Assembly: GCA_016271365.2 (NCBI GenBank)
Contig: CM057451.1
Location: 495,307,501 to 495,371,500 of the forward strand
DNA length: 64,000 bases
Source of the DNA: Neoceratodus forsteri
Lineage: Eukaryota > Chordata > Ceratodontiformes > Ceratodontidae
Reading direction: 5' to 3'
Part shown: positions 12,120 through 22,744 of the stretch, piece after piece
How positions within the stretch are numbered: the stretch's first letter is position 1
How the letters are laid out: every line of letters starts with the position of its first letter
Position numbers and translations under genes: made by a program
The notes under the pieces: generated by a model
The model's input: the letters and a program-made list of their open reading frames with translations, nothing else
Told to the model about the DNA's origin: nothing
Database searches by the model: none

Positions 12120-12842
12120 ACTAACAAAAATGAGTGTTTTATCATTTTACAGTTCAGTCTGCAACATCTACAGCACTCCGCTGCTGTCTACTCTACTGTT
12201 GAATTCGTTGGTCTCTCTCTACTTTCTCTTTCTAATGAAAAAAAATCCCTTTTTTAATGAGTACTCTCAGTCTGCTGCAACGTCTGCAGCATTCTGCTGT
12301 TTTCTGTTGTTGAATTAATTGGTCTCTAAGTCTCTACTCTCCCCCTCTCCCTCTCTAACAAAATTTTCATGGATTGCTTTTGGAGAAATCTCCACATAGG
12401 AACACACACAAGACTGTCTCCATTGACTGAAAAGCCGCAAATGCACTCAGTACTCAGTTTTCTAGCGAAGTCCTGTGGTGGCTGACACAAAGAATTGTCT
12501 AGAACATGTGTCAATCACAGAACAGAGACCCTCATTGTTTGGCTCCCTTCAGTGACCCAGGATCACAAAGGTTTCCCTTTGTTGGTCATGTGATGGTCCA
12601 GGGACTCGGGAATCTTCAGCAGAGATGGGGGAAGGGGGATTTTTGCACTTTTCTGTGTCCTGCACTGTCTTTTCCATGCAGTACTGGTGCTGAAAATGTT
12701 ATTTTGGATGGGCTCACACTTCTAAACCAAGATAACTCAGCAATCCAGGTCAAGTCACAAAAGCCTTGTTTTTTTGGACATAGCCAAGTCGCCCGGTTTG
12801 GGGGGGGGTGGAACTGCACCAGAGCCACTTTGCACATCCCTA

Positions 12843-13012
12843 CATTTAACAGTATCAGCATGATCTAGTAGGGGGGGAGCACTACTGCTGTTTAAAGTGT
12901 TATCATTGCTGTTTTAAAATGTGTTTAATAGACCAAGCCAAGCCAGGCACCTAACTTCAGCCCTGCATTTACAGTTCATCGGTTATAACCAAAAATATTT
13001 GATTTGCATTTC
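12843..13012 (+). repeat. Family A repeat, copy 1, segment 2
   Basis: Continues family A after the hAT-like insertion ('actactgctgtttaaagtg', 'aaaatgtgtttaat', 'gttataacc'), parallel to 20600-20654 and 21184-21290 of copy 2. It is cut at about 13012 by a CR1 insertion and resumes at 17584. Confidence 0.75.
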
Positions 13013-13987
13013 TAGGGAGGGCAAAAAAGGGGGTGGGCTGGCTATGCACATAAGAGAGGGGATCAAGACAATGGAGTTAGGAGGAAGACAGGAAGGGGAA
13101 GAGGCACTAAAGGTCACATTAGAGATGGGAATGGCACCGCCATCAGCACTGGAGTTGTCTACAGACCTCCAGCACAGGAGGAAAAAAATAGTGTATTAGT
13201 GGAAAACAATTGCAAAATGGCAGAAAGAGGGGAGGTGTTGCTGGTGGAGGACCTAAACATGCCAGTGTCAAATGGAACACATATGCAGCAGCCACTACCA
13301 GAAGCAGAAACATCTTGGATGCCCTGGAAGGAGCATGCCTCCGACAGTGGTGAAGAAGCCCACATGGGAGGGAGCAGTACTAGACCTGGTTCTCACAAAT
13401 GGTGACAGAATAACAGATCTATCAGTGGGCAGCCATCTATAGTAGGGTCCCATGATCACCATACAGTGTGGTTTAAGGTGAAGACAGTAGTAGAGTCAAG
13501 CCACTCAAAAGTAAATGTCCTGGACTTCAAGAGGGCAGACTTTGCAAAAATGAGGGAACACCTCCGGAGAATTCTGTCGAAGGGAAGGGAGGGGGGTGGA
13601 GGAACAGTGGGAGACACTTAAAGGACCCATAGCATAGACAACAGACCTCTGTGTAAAGCTAGTAAACAAAGTAAAAAGAAAGAAGAAACACTATGGTTTT
13701 CAAAAGAAGTGGCAGGGAAGGTTAGGGAAAAAAACAGGCATTCAGAAAGTACAATGAAACACAGAGGGAGGGAGACAGGGAAATGTACCAGGCAAAGCAG
13801 AAGGAGGTGGAGAAGGCAGTCAGGTGCACAAAGGTGCAAACTGAAGAAAGGATAGCAAAATCATAGAAAGAAGGTGACAAAACCTTCTTCAGGTATATCA
13901 GGGAAAGGAAAAAGACCAATGGAGGGATTGTGAGATTGAATAAGGGGGTGGGGAGTGTGCAGAGGGAGACCTAGAAAAAGCGGAAAT

Positions 13988-14227
13988 TGAAAACTGTGGC
14001 ACACAGAACTCCTCTATAATAGGACACCGGAGCTTAGAAAAATATCAAACCGTGTATATTCCATTAATGGAATAAAGACATTTTGATATTTTTTTAAGCT
14101 CCGTTGTCCAATTATAGATGGGTTGTGTGTGTTACAGTTTTCAAAAAATGTAAAAATGTTTGCTTTAATTTTACTGGATGAGCACCACAGACCCTGTGCA
14201 TTTTATTTTGCGGCTAAGTTTGAAAAA
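13988..14227. mobile_element. Short hairpin retroposon with A-rich end and 13-bp TSD
   Basis: The insert is flanked by aaaaagcggaaat (13975-13987) and aaaaagcagaaat (14228-14240), one mismatch in 13. Its first ~160 bases fold into one long hairpin: the arm 13988-14049 is complementary to about 14083-14147, and the loop holds the perfect palindrome tattccattaatggaata. The remaining ~80 bases end in an A-run next to the TSD. An A-rich 3' end with a 13-bp duplication suggests L1-type retroposition of a structured RNA. A MITE captured in a retroposed transcript is the alternative. Confidence 0.7.
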
Positions 14228-15596
14228 AAAAAGCAGAAATGTTAAATGAATACTTCTGCTCAGTATTTACAAAGGAAGGGGAAGGGGAGGGACCAAAATT
14301 AGGGGTAGAAACACATATGGGGGGAGGTGGACACCAGTCCATTCACGGAGAAGAGAGTCCTAATGGAACTCTCGAAACTAAAAGTGGGCAAGGCAATGGG
14401 ACCAGATGGGATGCATCCCAAAATACTGAAAGAACTTAGGGAGGTACTAGGGGCACCACTGACACTCCTATTTAACAAATCACTAGAGAAAGGAGTGGTA
14501 TCAAAGGACTGGAGGAGGGCGAATGTGGTACCACTACACAAAAAAGGAGCAGATAGAGGCTGGAAATTACAGGTCAGTCAGCTTGACCTCAGTGGTGGGG
14601 AAAATAATGGAATCCATGTTAAAGGAAAGGATTGTGGCATAACTGGAAGCTAGTGGGGCACAAGACCAGAGGCAGCATAGATTCACAGCAGGGAAATCTT
14701 GTCATACAAATCTGACAGATTTCTTCGACTGGGTAACCAGGGTGCTGGAACAGGGAGGGATGGTGGACATGGCCAACCTAGATTTTAGCAAGGCATTTGA
14801 CACCGTCCCACATAGGAGGCTAGTAAATGAGTTGCGCAGTCTGGGAGTAGATCCCAAGGTAGTACACTGGGTCCGAAATTGGCTGAGCAACAGGACACAG
14901 AGGGTAGTGGTAAATGGAGTTCAATCCCAGGAGAGGGGGTGACAAGTGGGGTGCCACAGGGTTTGATTCTGGGTCTAGTCCTATTCTATGTCTTCATTAG
15001 TGACATTACGGAGGAGCTGGAGGGGAAGGAAAGTCTCTTTGAGGATGACACCAAGATCTGCAATAGGATAGACACTCCAGACGGGGTGGAAAAAATGAGA
15101 AGAGACTTAGGCAAATTGGAGGAGTGGTCAAGAGTGTGGCAGCTTAAATTCAATACAAAAAAGGGCAAAGTCATACACTTGGGCCACAGGAATCCTACAG
15201 AGGAATACAAAATGGGGGGATGGGGATGCAACAAAACACTGGAAAGGGACCTGGGGTAAACATAACAGATGACCTGAAGGTGACCAAGCAATGTGAAAAG
15301 GCAGTGTTGACGGTCGGAGGGATGCTGGGGTGCATAGAGAGGGGCATCACCAGTAGAAATCAGGAGGTGGTGATGCCACTGTACAGACAATAGGTCAGGC
15401 CACATCTGGAATACTGTGTTCAGTTCTGGAGACTGCATCTCTGGAACAACATTAACAGAATGAAGGCAGTACAGAGAAGGGCGACAAAATGGTGAAAAGA
15501 ATGCACTAGAAAACATATGAGGAAAGACTGAAAGACCACAATATGTATACTCTGGAGGAAAGGAGGGAGAGGGGGATATGATAGAGACATTCAGGT

Positions 15597-17262
15597 AGAG
15601 TTCAGAAAACCAAAGCGAGCGGTCAAGTCTCCAACTGCCTCCCCATAAAACGAGGTGACTCTCAAGGCTCCATTTTAGGTCCTATACTATTTTCCATTTA
15701 CATTAACTCGCTAGATGCCAATATCAGCAACTCCAAAATACATCTCTTTGCAGACAATACCATTATATGTACTTCTATGCCAACCTTATCCAAAGTACGT
15801 GATGTACTCCAAGCTGACTTCGCACAGTTAGAGCTCAAGCTAATCAACTTCAAACTACTACTCAATGTGAACAAAACCAAGGTCCTTTACTTCGCACCTA
15901 GTAGCAATAGGCCCTCCCCACGGCACAACACATCACCTGTACCCATCATGACTATCCTAAATGAATCACTAGATGTGGTTGATCAATTCAAATATCTGGG
16001 CATTTGGATAAACAGCTAACTTTCTTTCAGTGCACGCATTGACTACCTTTCTAGTAAGTTGAATGCAAGACTCAGCTTCTTCTTCAGGAACAGAGTGCTC
16101 TTTCCCCCCTGACATTAGATGTAGACTAGTACACGCCACATTCCTGCCACTCCTAGACTATGGTGACATCATCTACAACTGTGCCACTGCTTCCAATCTT
16201 CAGAAGCTCGATATATTATTCCATTGGGCTCTGCACTTCATTACTAAAGCACCTTTCATTACTAAAGCAACTGATATAAAGAAGTCATCTGGCAACTCCT
16301 TGCCACCCAGCGGCTACTCCATTTAGGTACCTGGACCCTCAAAAGTCTACTGAACACATTACCGACCTATATCTCCTCACTTGCTAATATTTCCTGTTGC
16401 TCCTACTCCCTTAGGAAATCCGTCTACATCCTCCTCGACGTAGCCTGGACACGTACATCCCTCATCAAGGGTGCCATGAGCTACGCCATCCCATTGGTGT
16501 GGATTCTCATCCAGACCTCACTCAGGCTCACCAGCACTGTCTCATTAAATTTCTTCACAGCCCTGACCTTCAAATTCTTCCCAATAGTCTGTCTCTAGTA
16601 TAGGTCCTAGCATATCATGTCAGTCTCTTGCCACTGCTATCAAGTGAGTACCCTCTGACTTCTTGTATCCTACTCCCTAGTCTCCCTATCCACCCTGGCC
16701 CCTGTCCTTCCTAGCCCATCCCCACCCTTACACCCAGGACTCCTTCTATACCCTCCATCCCTGATCTCTCTCGCAACTTCTTGCACTTATCCCTTGCCCC
16801 CTCAGTTGGATTCCTTCCTCATCAGAAGTAGTTATGTATTTCTCCTTACCCCTTTCCTTCCTTCCTTCCTGCACTCTCAGCCATCTTGGGAAGCTGACAG
16901 CAATCGTATAAGTTCTTATTGATACTATTTTTTGTTCTCCCTCTTAATATGAATTGGTTCCTGTGTGCTTCACTACTGTTGTTTGTTTCATTGACCCTGT
17001 ATTTATTTTCTACCAATTATTGTTACCTTATGGTATGTCTGCACTGCTTACCCAAGCTCCAGATTCTGATCTGCTTTATTATTGTTTTTACAGACCAATA
17101 TATGTACTTTTTTTCTAGCAATTATTTTACCTGTATACTATGTCATCACTTTTATTGTATACTGTTGTTTAACATTGTCCTTACAGGACCTCCTTGAAAA
17201 TAAGCATGCTCAGAGGAGACTTATTGCCAATAAACTTGAACTTAACTTAACATGCGAGTACC
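15597..17262 (+). mobile_element. L2/Rex1-type LINE nested in CR1
   Basis: Non-LTR RT motifs differ from CR1: QGSILGPILF (about 15668), an active site reading FADNT (second Asp replaced by Asn, about 15749), then VNKTKVLYF, FKYLGIWI, and the C-terminal FLPLLDYGDIIY block (about 16140). A long pyrimidine-rich 3' UTR follows, closing with the reiterated tail 'aacttgaacttaacttaaca' at about 17245-17262. The CR1 sequence resumes immediately afterwards (ctcaggggcctcaaaaag). It is 5'-truncated in the RT. Confidence 0.82.
15699..16325 (+). pseudogene. LINE RT fragment, palm to C-terminal
   Basis: Two frames (15777-16019 and 16063-16326) give the RT palm end, thumb and post-RT block of the nested L2/Rex1-type LINE. 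The polymerase tetrad is already lost (ADNT) and a stop separates the frames, so the copy is inactive. Confidence 0.75.
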
Positions 17263-17583
17263 TCAGGGGCCTCAAAAAGATCCAGAAAGGTAGCATCTTA
17301 CAAAAAAAGAGATGCACAAGAACAAGGGGTTACAATATGAGGGTGGGGGGACTGGGGTAATGTGAGGAAGTATATTTTCACAGAAAGGGTGGTGGATGCA
17401 TGGAACAGCCTCTCAGCGAAGGTCATAGATGCTAAAATGATTGGAGAGTTCAAGAATGAATGGGATAGACAGAAGGCAGCCCTAGTGATAGGAAAGAGTG
17501 GGTAAGCTGCTGATCATTTAGGATCTGGAGTTTGAGTAGGTAGGTAAATATAGGTGGGCCAGGCGGTCCTTATATGTTGTCAA

Positions 17584-17690
17584 AATCTATGTTTACATTC
17601 CCCTATCCATTATGAATATTCCCCAGTAAATAATGTAATGCTATTTTACATTTCATCCCATGAGCATATTATTATAGTAAGTCATATATT
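17584..17690 (+). repeat. Family A repeat, copy 1, segment 3
   Basis: Continues family A after the CR1 ('attttacatttcatcccatg' + 'agcatattatt'), matching 21300-21368 of copy 2. Confidence 0.7.
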
Positions 17691-18119
17691 GCAATTGTGT
17701 TGATTTTAAGGTTTTACTGTGACTTTTCATGTATGGGAAGACACTATGAGGAGGTAGGGTGGTGCTGCATCCAAGAGAGTTGTACCCCTCTTACAACAGG
17801 CCAACTTAATTTGAACTCTGTGTGGAGGCACTGGGCAAACTAAAAATATCTTGATATGAGCCACCCAATCTAGAAAATAAAAAAACAGGCCCTTCAACCC
17901 TGTTTGAGCCCACATGGCAGGGGTATCAACTGCAACATCCACAGCGACATGGTTACAACCTTGGAGGCACCACTGGGAGAGATGGCCTTGACTGCACCTG
18001 ACCTCATGTGAGGTATGACTGGCGAAGGAAATCTCGTGTTCACCAGCCATAACCCACATGGAGTCAGGTGCAGTTGAGACCATTTTGGTTTCCTTCCCTC
18101 AAAGATTCTACCAGACACG
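17691..18119. other. Leader region of the PNMA-like gag relic, unassigned
   Basis: No named repeat recognised. Being directly upstream of the gag start codon, it may be the 5' leader or LTR-proximal part of the retroelement that carried the gag; no LTR pair was found. Confidence 0.35.
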
Positions 18120-18783
18120 ATGGCATGTGAAAGACTGATCAGCTGGTGTGTAGGTGATGACATGGATCCTCAGAAAGATATATTGCTCACTGGAGTCCCA
18201 CCTGGGACTGATATTGAAAAAAACTGACATTCTGTCTGGAATGTAGTGTCTCGACAAAGTAGCTATACAAGGACATTTCCTGGATAGTAACACCCAGAGT
18301 ATGATGGTATTGGTGGAGTTACACAATACCATGGATGCCACTAGAGTGCCCAATGGACTGAGCTCAAATGAACACAGTGCCAAGTGGGTAAAAGTGACTC
18401 ATACCAGTGTGGCTACCCCAAAGCTAGAAGCCCCACTGGTGACTGAAAGTTTTGAAGAGAGGTTCTGTAAATGGCTGCAGCCTGAAGGGAAGTCTGCCGT
18501 TGAAGTTCGGATGTTGTTAGGTGACCAAGGGGGTATGCTACCTCAGATCAAGACCTGCCTACTGTATGTGCTAACTCATACTGAAAGTTGAGAATATTCT
18601 CAGGTGTGAAACCCACCCTTGCTGAGGAAGATGACTTAGAAATGTGGGTGTACTATGCTGCTCCCTTAATTCAAGACTGGCAATGTTCAGAAGCTGAGAA
18701 AAGAAAACGTTTCAGAAGGAGGGGTGTACTATCCTACAGTGGATCTCACCAGACTGCTGAGGGGTTCAGACAGAACAAGTAAC
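18120..18783 (+). pseudogene. PNMA/Ma-type Gag (Gypsy-derived) relic
   Basis: The start codon at 18120 opens a PNMA-like N-terminus: an early ISWC motif, then LLTGVPPGTD, the usual beginning of the RNA-recognition-like domain of paraneoplastic Ma proteins. A stop at codon 36 (18225-18227) and a frame change follow; the frame 18301-18591 gives MVLVELHNTMD...P and a W.KV strand. A second frame change leads to the capsid entry motif RIFSGVKP...EEDDLEMW...LIQDW...SEAEKRKR (18595-18710), which is highly characteristic of PNMA capsids. The frame then ends at 18781, so most of the capsid is missing. The PNMA family derives from a Gypsy gag; whether this is a transposon copy or a dead gene cannot be told here. 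Confidence 0.78.
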
Positions 18784-19660
18784 ATTAGTCTTGCAGAATC
18801 GACCACGACAATCTTGGGCTCTGAACCTATCACCAAGAGTTGGAGATGCAGTACTGTACAGTGTACAAAAGGAAGTTTATGTTACTGTATTGCATATTGT
18901 TATGGTATTGCATCCTGCTATGGTACTGATAACTATTACGGTCATGACAGCTGGTATTCTGAAATCTGAGAGGCCTTTCATCATCTTCTGTTAGACTAGA
19001 AAAAGAGCAAAGAGGAGTGGAGCCTCCGGCTGCAGCAAAAAAAAGCTTGAGGAAGTAGGTGGGAGGTGTGGCCTTTGTGACCTGATCGAGGGGAGTGGTT
19101 AGTTGCTCCACCCCATCAAACTTCAGGTACTGCCTTCCAAATGTAGAGTACAGAGACTGAACTGAGTGCTTGCTGATTGCATCAGAGTGACACCTTGTTG
19201 GAGAAAGAGACTATTCCTATATTTTCTGGGAAAGGAGATGAAAGCTTGCTGATTCAGTAATTGTTCCACAGCTGCTGGCCTGTAGTGTGGATCATGTGAG
19301 TACTGCTGTAGGAAAGCCTGTATCACAACTGCAGACAGTAGGGGAGATGGCTGGTCAGTGCTACTGCTAGGCACTGGCTAGCATACCACACTAGGGCACA
19401 GACGTCTAGATGTGCTTATGTGATGTGTGACCCTGATCCCTATACTGGTCTGTTGTGCAAAGGAGGAGAGAGGAGCCAGAGAAGACCAGACAACAGGCAG
19501 AACAGAGGGCCCGAGTCACAGCCCAGAGGCACCCCAGACCTGCATCATCACTGACCCCCCCATCTGAACAACTAATCAACTGCTCAAGAGGACCTGTAAC
19601 TGCAGAAAAGGAAAAAGAGGAGTCTTGAGTTGTCAGGGAAGCTGGCAACACCACAACCAT
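18784..19660. other. Unassigned stretch after the gag relic
   Basis: No frame or repeat identified. It may contain the rest of a decayed PNMA-type element. Bases 18885-18960 are locally low in complexity (repeated 'tgctatggtactgataac'-like words). Confidence 0.3.
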
Positions 19661-19878
19661 GAGTACTGTTAGGCTTGCCTTGCAACTGAGAATTTGTATA
19701 AAGTTTGCCACCAAAGCTACAGCTTTGGCTGTTGGGCCAGGATTGACAAATGCCTTCTCTGAGGTTTGGCAGTTTAACAACTACATGGCCTGTGGGGTTT
19801 GGGTTTAACAAAAGTGTTGATTCTGTTTTAAAATGCACCGCCATTAGCCAACCAACTGCATCTCCTATGGGCCTGCTC
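19661..19878 (+). repeat. Family A repeat, copy 2, segment 1
   Basis: Direct similarity to 9150-9370. Ends at the TSD ggcctgctc (19870-19878). Confidence 0.75.
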
Positions 19879-20440
19879 AACACGGGGTCTTGTCGCCATA
19901 CACAAAAACAGAGCAGTAATGTACCACACTGTAAATACAGCAGGTACATTGCTGGTGCTGGAACAGAATGCCAATAGCAAAGTTGGCACACAGTGCAACA
20001 GACTTCTTTATTTTCTCTGGGGGGTTCTGCTCCCTGCACTCCCTGTTACAGGGGGCTGTGCACCTCGAACCCCTTCTATTAATAAAATCACCTCCGGGGG
20101 GGATAAACATGGGGATGTGGAGAAACACCAGCGGGGAACAAAAACCAAAAAAAATGCACCATGCAGTTTGCGACCAGGATTTGAGCCCTGGTCCACAGAC
20201 ATATGACTGCCCTACACTGCTGTGGCTCATCCCTTAGAGCTACAGCAGCTGCTCTGTGGACCACCTCCACAGCAGAGTTCTTGACCTCTGCTTCACTCCT
20301 ACCTACCAGCCATGTGCAATGGTACAAAACTGCCTGCAACATTTGTGTCTTGAGGGGTTTTGTACTGTGTCGCGCTAGTGCACCGCGCTGTATGCGGTGC
20401 GTGGTTTTGACTTCACTGTTAAAGCAAATTGACCGGGTAC
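19879..20440. mobile_element. 562-bp insertion with 9-bp TSD, class unknown
   Basis: It is bounded by perfect ggcctgctc repeats at 19870-19878 and 20441-20449, and the flanks rejoin family A exactly. The ends begin aacacggggtc and finish gaccgggtac, a weak inverted similarity. A 9-bp TSD is typical of MULE-type elements, but the ends are too poor to classify. On the minus strand, about 20170-20235 has a weak tRNA-like B-box-containing stretch. Reading frames are short and overlapping. Confidence 0.65.
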
Positions 20441-20654
20441 GGCCTGCTCTATTTCTCTGGCTGGGTACTCAGTGAAGCACTGGGAGCTCTCCTATAAGGT
20501 TTAAAAGTGTTGAACTGGTAGCAGTGGGAAGTGAGTAGTGCCCCCAGCAGGTGGTCTAGTTATTTAAAAGGTTATAGCCACTGCATTTGCACAACAACAG
20601 TATCTGCATGGTCTGGTCAATGTGGGAACTACTGCTGTTTAAAGTGTTATTACT
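20441..20654 (+). repeat. Family A repeat, copy 2, segment 2
   Basis: Matches 9371-9513 and 12850-12905. Ends at the TSD ttattact (20647-20654). Confidence 0.7.
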
Positions 20655-21183
20655 GGGTATTCTGTGATAATAGCGACTGAAAGTGGGTGAGTATCAAAAA
20701 CAGCGACTCATATTTGGTGCTATGATCATAGGCCACCCCCAAAGGTGCGACTCACTGCTACCGAGAGGGAACGGGAGGGTGACTGGAAAGGGAGGCTAGC
20801 AAGGGGAAGGGAAAGGATAGGGAAGAGGGTTATTGTGCTGAAGTGTGCCTGCTTCTGCTGAGCCAGCTGTGTGATGTGGTGGTGAGGGAGGCTAGCTCCC
20901 ACGCAGCAGGTACTGGGAGGGTAGGAATTTTGCCTGTGACTGTGGGACTTAATTTTTTTTTAAATGTGGACTGTGCCCCCTCCCTGACATGCACCCCCTG
21001 GAGTTAAGAATCTAAAATCTGGGGGGTGAAAGAGGCACGGTAGGGTGCAGCCCCCCACAAAAATGCTTCTTTTTTGCTGGATGTTGGGTAGCCAGTAAGT
21101 GTATATCACCAATTTGCTTTTTTGATATGCACTCGTCATAATAGCGATTGCCGTTTCGCATTCACTATTATGACATAGAACCA
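20655..21183. mobile_element. 529-bp TIR element with 8-bp TSD (hAT-like MITE)
   Basis: Flanked by ttattact at 20647-20654 and 21184-21191. The left end (ggtattctgtgataatagcg) and the inverted right end (ggttctatgtcataatagtg) match at about 16 of 20 positions. A subterminal palindrome built on gtcataatagcg and its complement lies at the right end (21134-21173). There is no transposase, so it is non-autonomous; the hAT assignment rests on TSD length only. Confidence 0.65.
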
Positions 21184-21368
21184 TTATTACTGCTGTTTTA
21201 AAATGTGTTTAATGGTTGGACCTAGTCAGGCACCTAACTTAAGTGCTGCATGTACAGTTCATGAGTTATAACCAAAAGGAGTTTTGCCTTGCATTCCCTA
21301 TCCCTTGTGAATGTTCCCTAATAAATAGTTTAGTCTTATTTTACATTTCATCTCATGAGCATATTATT
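21184..21368 (+). repeat. Family A repeat, copy 2, segment 3
   Basis: Matches 12880-13010 and 17584-17660. Interrupted at about 21368 by the next TIR element. Confidence 0.7.
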
Positions 21369-22043
21369 GGGCCCTATACATGACGTGGGCATAGGTACAT
21401 GCAACATGCACGTACCCCACCCATGTAACTGCACACCCATGGACAGGAGTGCTGGTACTGACATTCAGTAATGCTGGCCACCTGCCCGTGGCCCAACCCA
21501 CCTGGCACGCAGGTGCACAGAGGGGTGGTATATGGACCGGGCATACATCCAATGGGATGCCTGGACTCAGTCCATGAGTGGATCCCTTGCACCCACAGGT
21601 GCAGATATATGGCTACCGTCACACCACGTGTGGCAGCCAAGAAGCTGGCTGGTGCCCAGGCAGCCATCCCCAGACCACCATTCACTGTCCGTGGTCTGGG
21701 GTGGCATGGTGTGGGTGACATCAGTCCCCCCGTCCTCTGGTGACCAGGGGAGGTGATGGGGGTGACATCCTGGGGGGGCACACAGTCCTTATGGCAGGGG
21801 TTCCCCCTGCATACTGTGCCCCCCCTGCGCAGGGTACTCCGCACCTCTGTGAATGTGGTGGAGTGCGGGTATGTCCCCTGTCCTGCCCTGACTACGTTGC
21901 CCTCTGCATGGTCTGGCAGTGGGGCTATCCACCCCATTGGTGCATCCTACAGCTGGCCACATGGGTGGCAAAATGGGCACTAAGTGGCTGCATGCCCCAG
22001 ATCTGTGGTCCTTAGCCACTCTGCCCTTTCATACATAGGGGCC
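21369..22043. mobile_element. GC-rich TIR element, about 675 bp
   Basis: The left end gggccctatacatga and the inverted right end ggcccctatgtatga match at about 12 of 15 positions. It interrupts family A after '…catattatt'. The interior is GC-rich and open on both strands in several frames; these overlap and show no domain, so I treat them as composition effects. Ends beginning GGGCC resemble PIF/Harbinger elements, but I could not fix a TSD. Confidence 0.5.
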
Positions 22044-22582
22044 AGTAGTAGTAAACCATTAAAAAGCAACTGTATGGACTCTTTTCTGTTCTGTATTTAT
22101 CTTTACTCTTCTTAATTTACTTTCTTAATCATTTTTTTCTCAAGCTGTTTAGTTTTCTTCTACAAATCTGCAGACTTTGAACTGTTCAGGACCTGCCCCC
22201 ACCCCTCACTCCCCACAGTTTCCTCTCAAGTCAGTGGTTTATTTTGGAAATATTTTTTTCTTCTTCTTTAAGTTTTCAAACTTTTTTCTCCTCCTGTCCT
22301 GTCTGTCCCTGACTCTCCACTCCTTTCCCCTCCCTGCTTTGGTCTGCTGAGCACTGCTACAGTGGCTGAGCTGTGGACACAAAGTTGAGCTCCCTTCCAC
22401 ACTGCTTGCCAGATGGAATGGTGCTAAAGATAGAGATGCGGTTAGATATGCTTTAGTTTGCGCATGGGCAAACTGGAGAATCTATGCGTGCCAAGTGCAT
22501 TCCCCTCAGGTACCCTTTTACCTCTCCTCAGCCTCCTAAGCCTGTCACATAATAAGTATGCAAGCTGGGATGCTGAGGTATA
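22044..22582. other. Unassigned stretch, partly pyrimidine-rich
   Basis: No frame or repeat recognised. 22200-22340 is a C/T-rich tract. Confidence 0.3.
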
Positions 22583-22744
22583 AAACAAGCATTTGTCAAT
22601 GCCGAACGTTCGTTTGCAGGTATTTGCAGTGGTGTTTGGCATGTATGGTGCTTTACCCTAATGCCCTCTGTGATTGCTGGTATTTGCACAATAAATTGTC
22701 AGCATGACCTGTTTGTTACCCCCATTGTGCGCTACATAGATGGA

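Larger units (their letters stand above)
9522..12842. mobile_element. Non-autonomous hAT-like DNA transposon, 3.3 kb
   Basis: The element is bounded by an 8-bp duplication, catttaat (9514-9521) and catttaac (12843-12850), the TSD length of hAT elements. The ends start tagggatgg... and finish ...tgcacatccccta-like (tagggatgtgca read inward), giving an inverted repeat of about 8-9 bases with weaker extension. The two flanks rejoin family A exactly as in copy 2, which confirms the boundaries. Inside there is no transposase: AT-rich DNA (9640-10610), a tract with short unconvincing frames (10610-11500), an 85-bp tandem array (11504-12075), microsatellite DNA and C/T-rich DNA. Confidence 0.8.
13013..17583 (+). 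mobile_element. CR1-clade LINE (copy B), internally interrupted
   Basis: A CR1 copy starting inside the endonuclease (KGGGLAMHIREGIK near 13030) and running through RT to a 3' end at about 17583 (…gttgtcaaaatctatgttta). The flanks are family A sequence that joins up as in copy 2, with a short cattt/catt overlap. Two younger insertions break it: a hairpin retroposon (13988-14227) and an L2/Rex1-type LINE (15597-17262). RT motifs lie at 14390 (AMGPDGMHP), 14770 ([11 protein letters not shown]), 14945 (GVPQG) and 15040, where the active-site tetrad reads FEDD instead of FADD. Confidence 0.88.

Noticed and set aside
21374..22015. Long open frames on both strands
   Set aside because: They overlap in several frames in a GC-rich TIR element, with no domain and no codon pattern.
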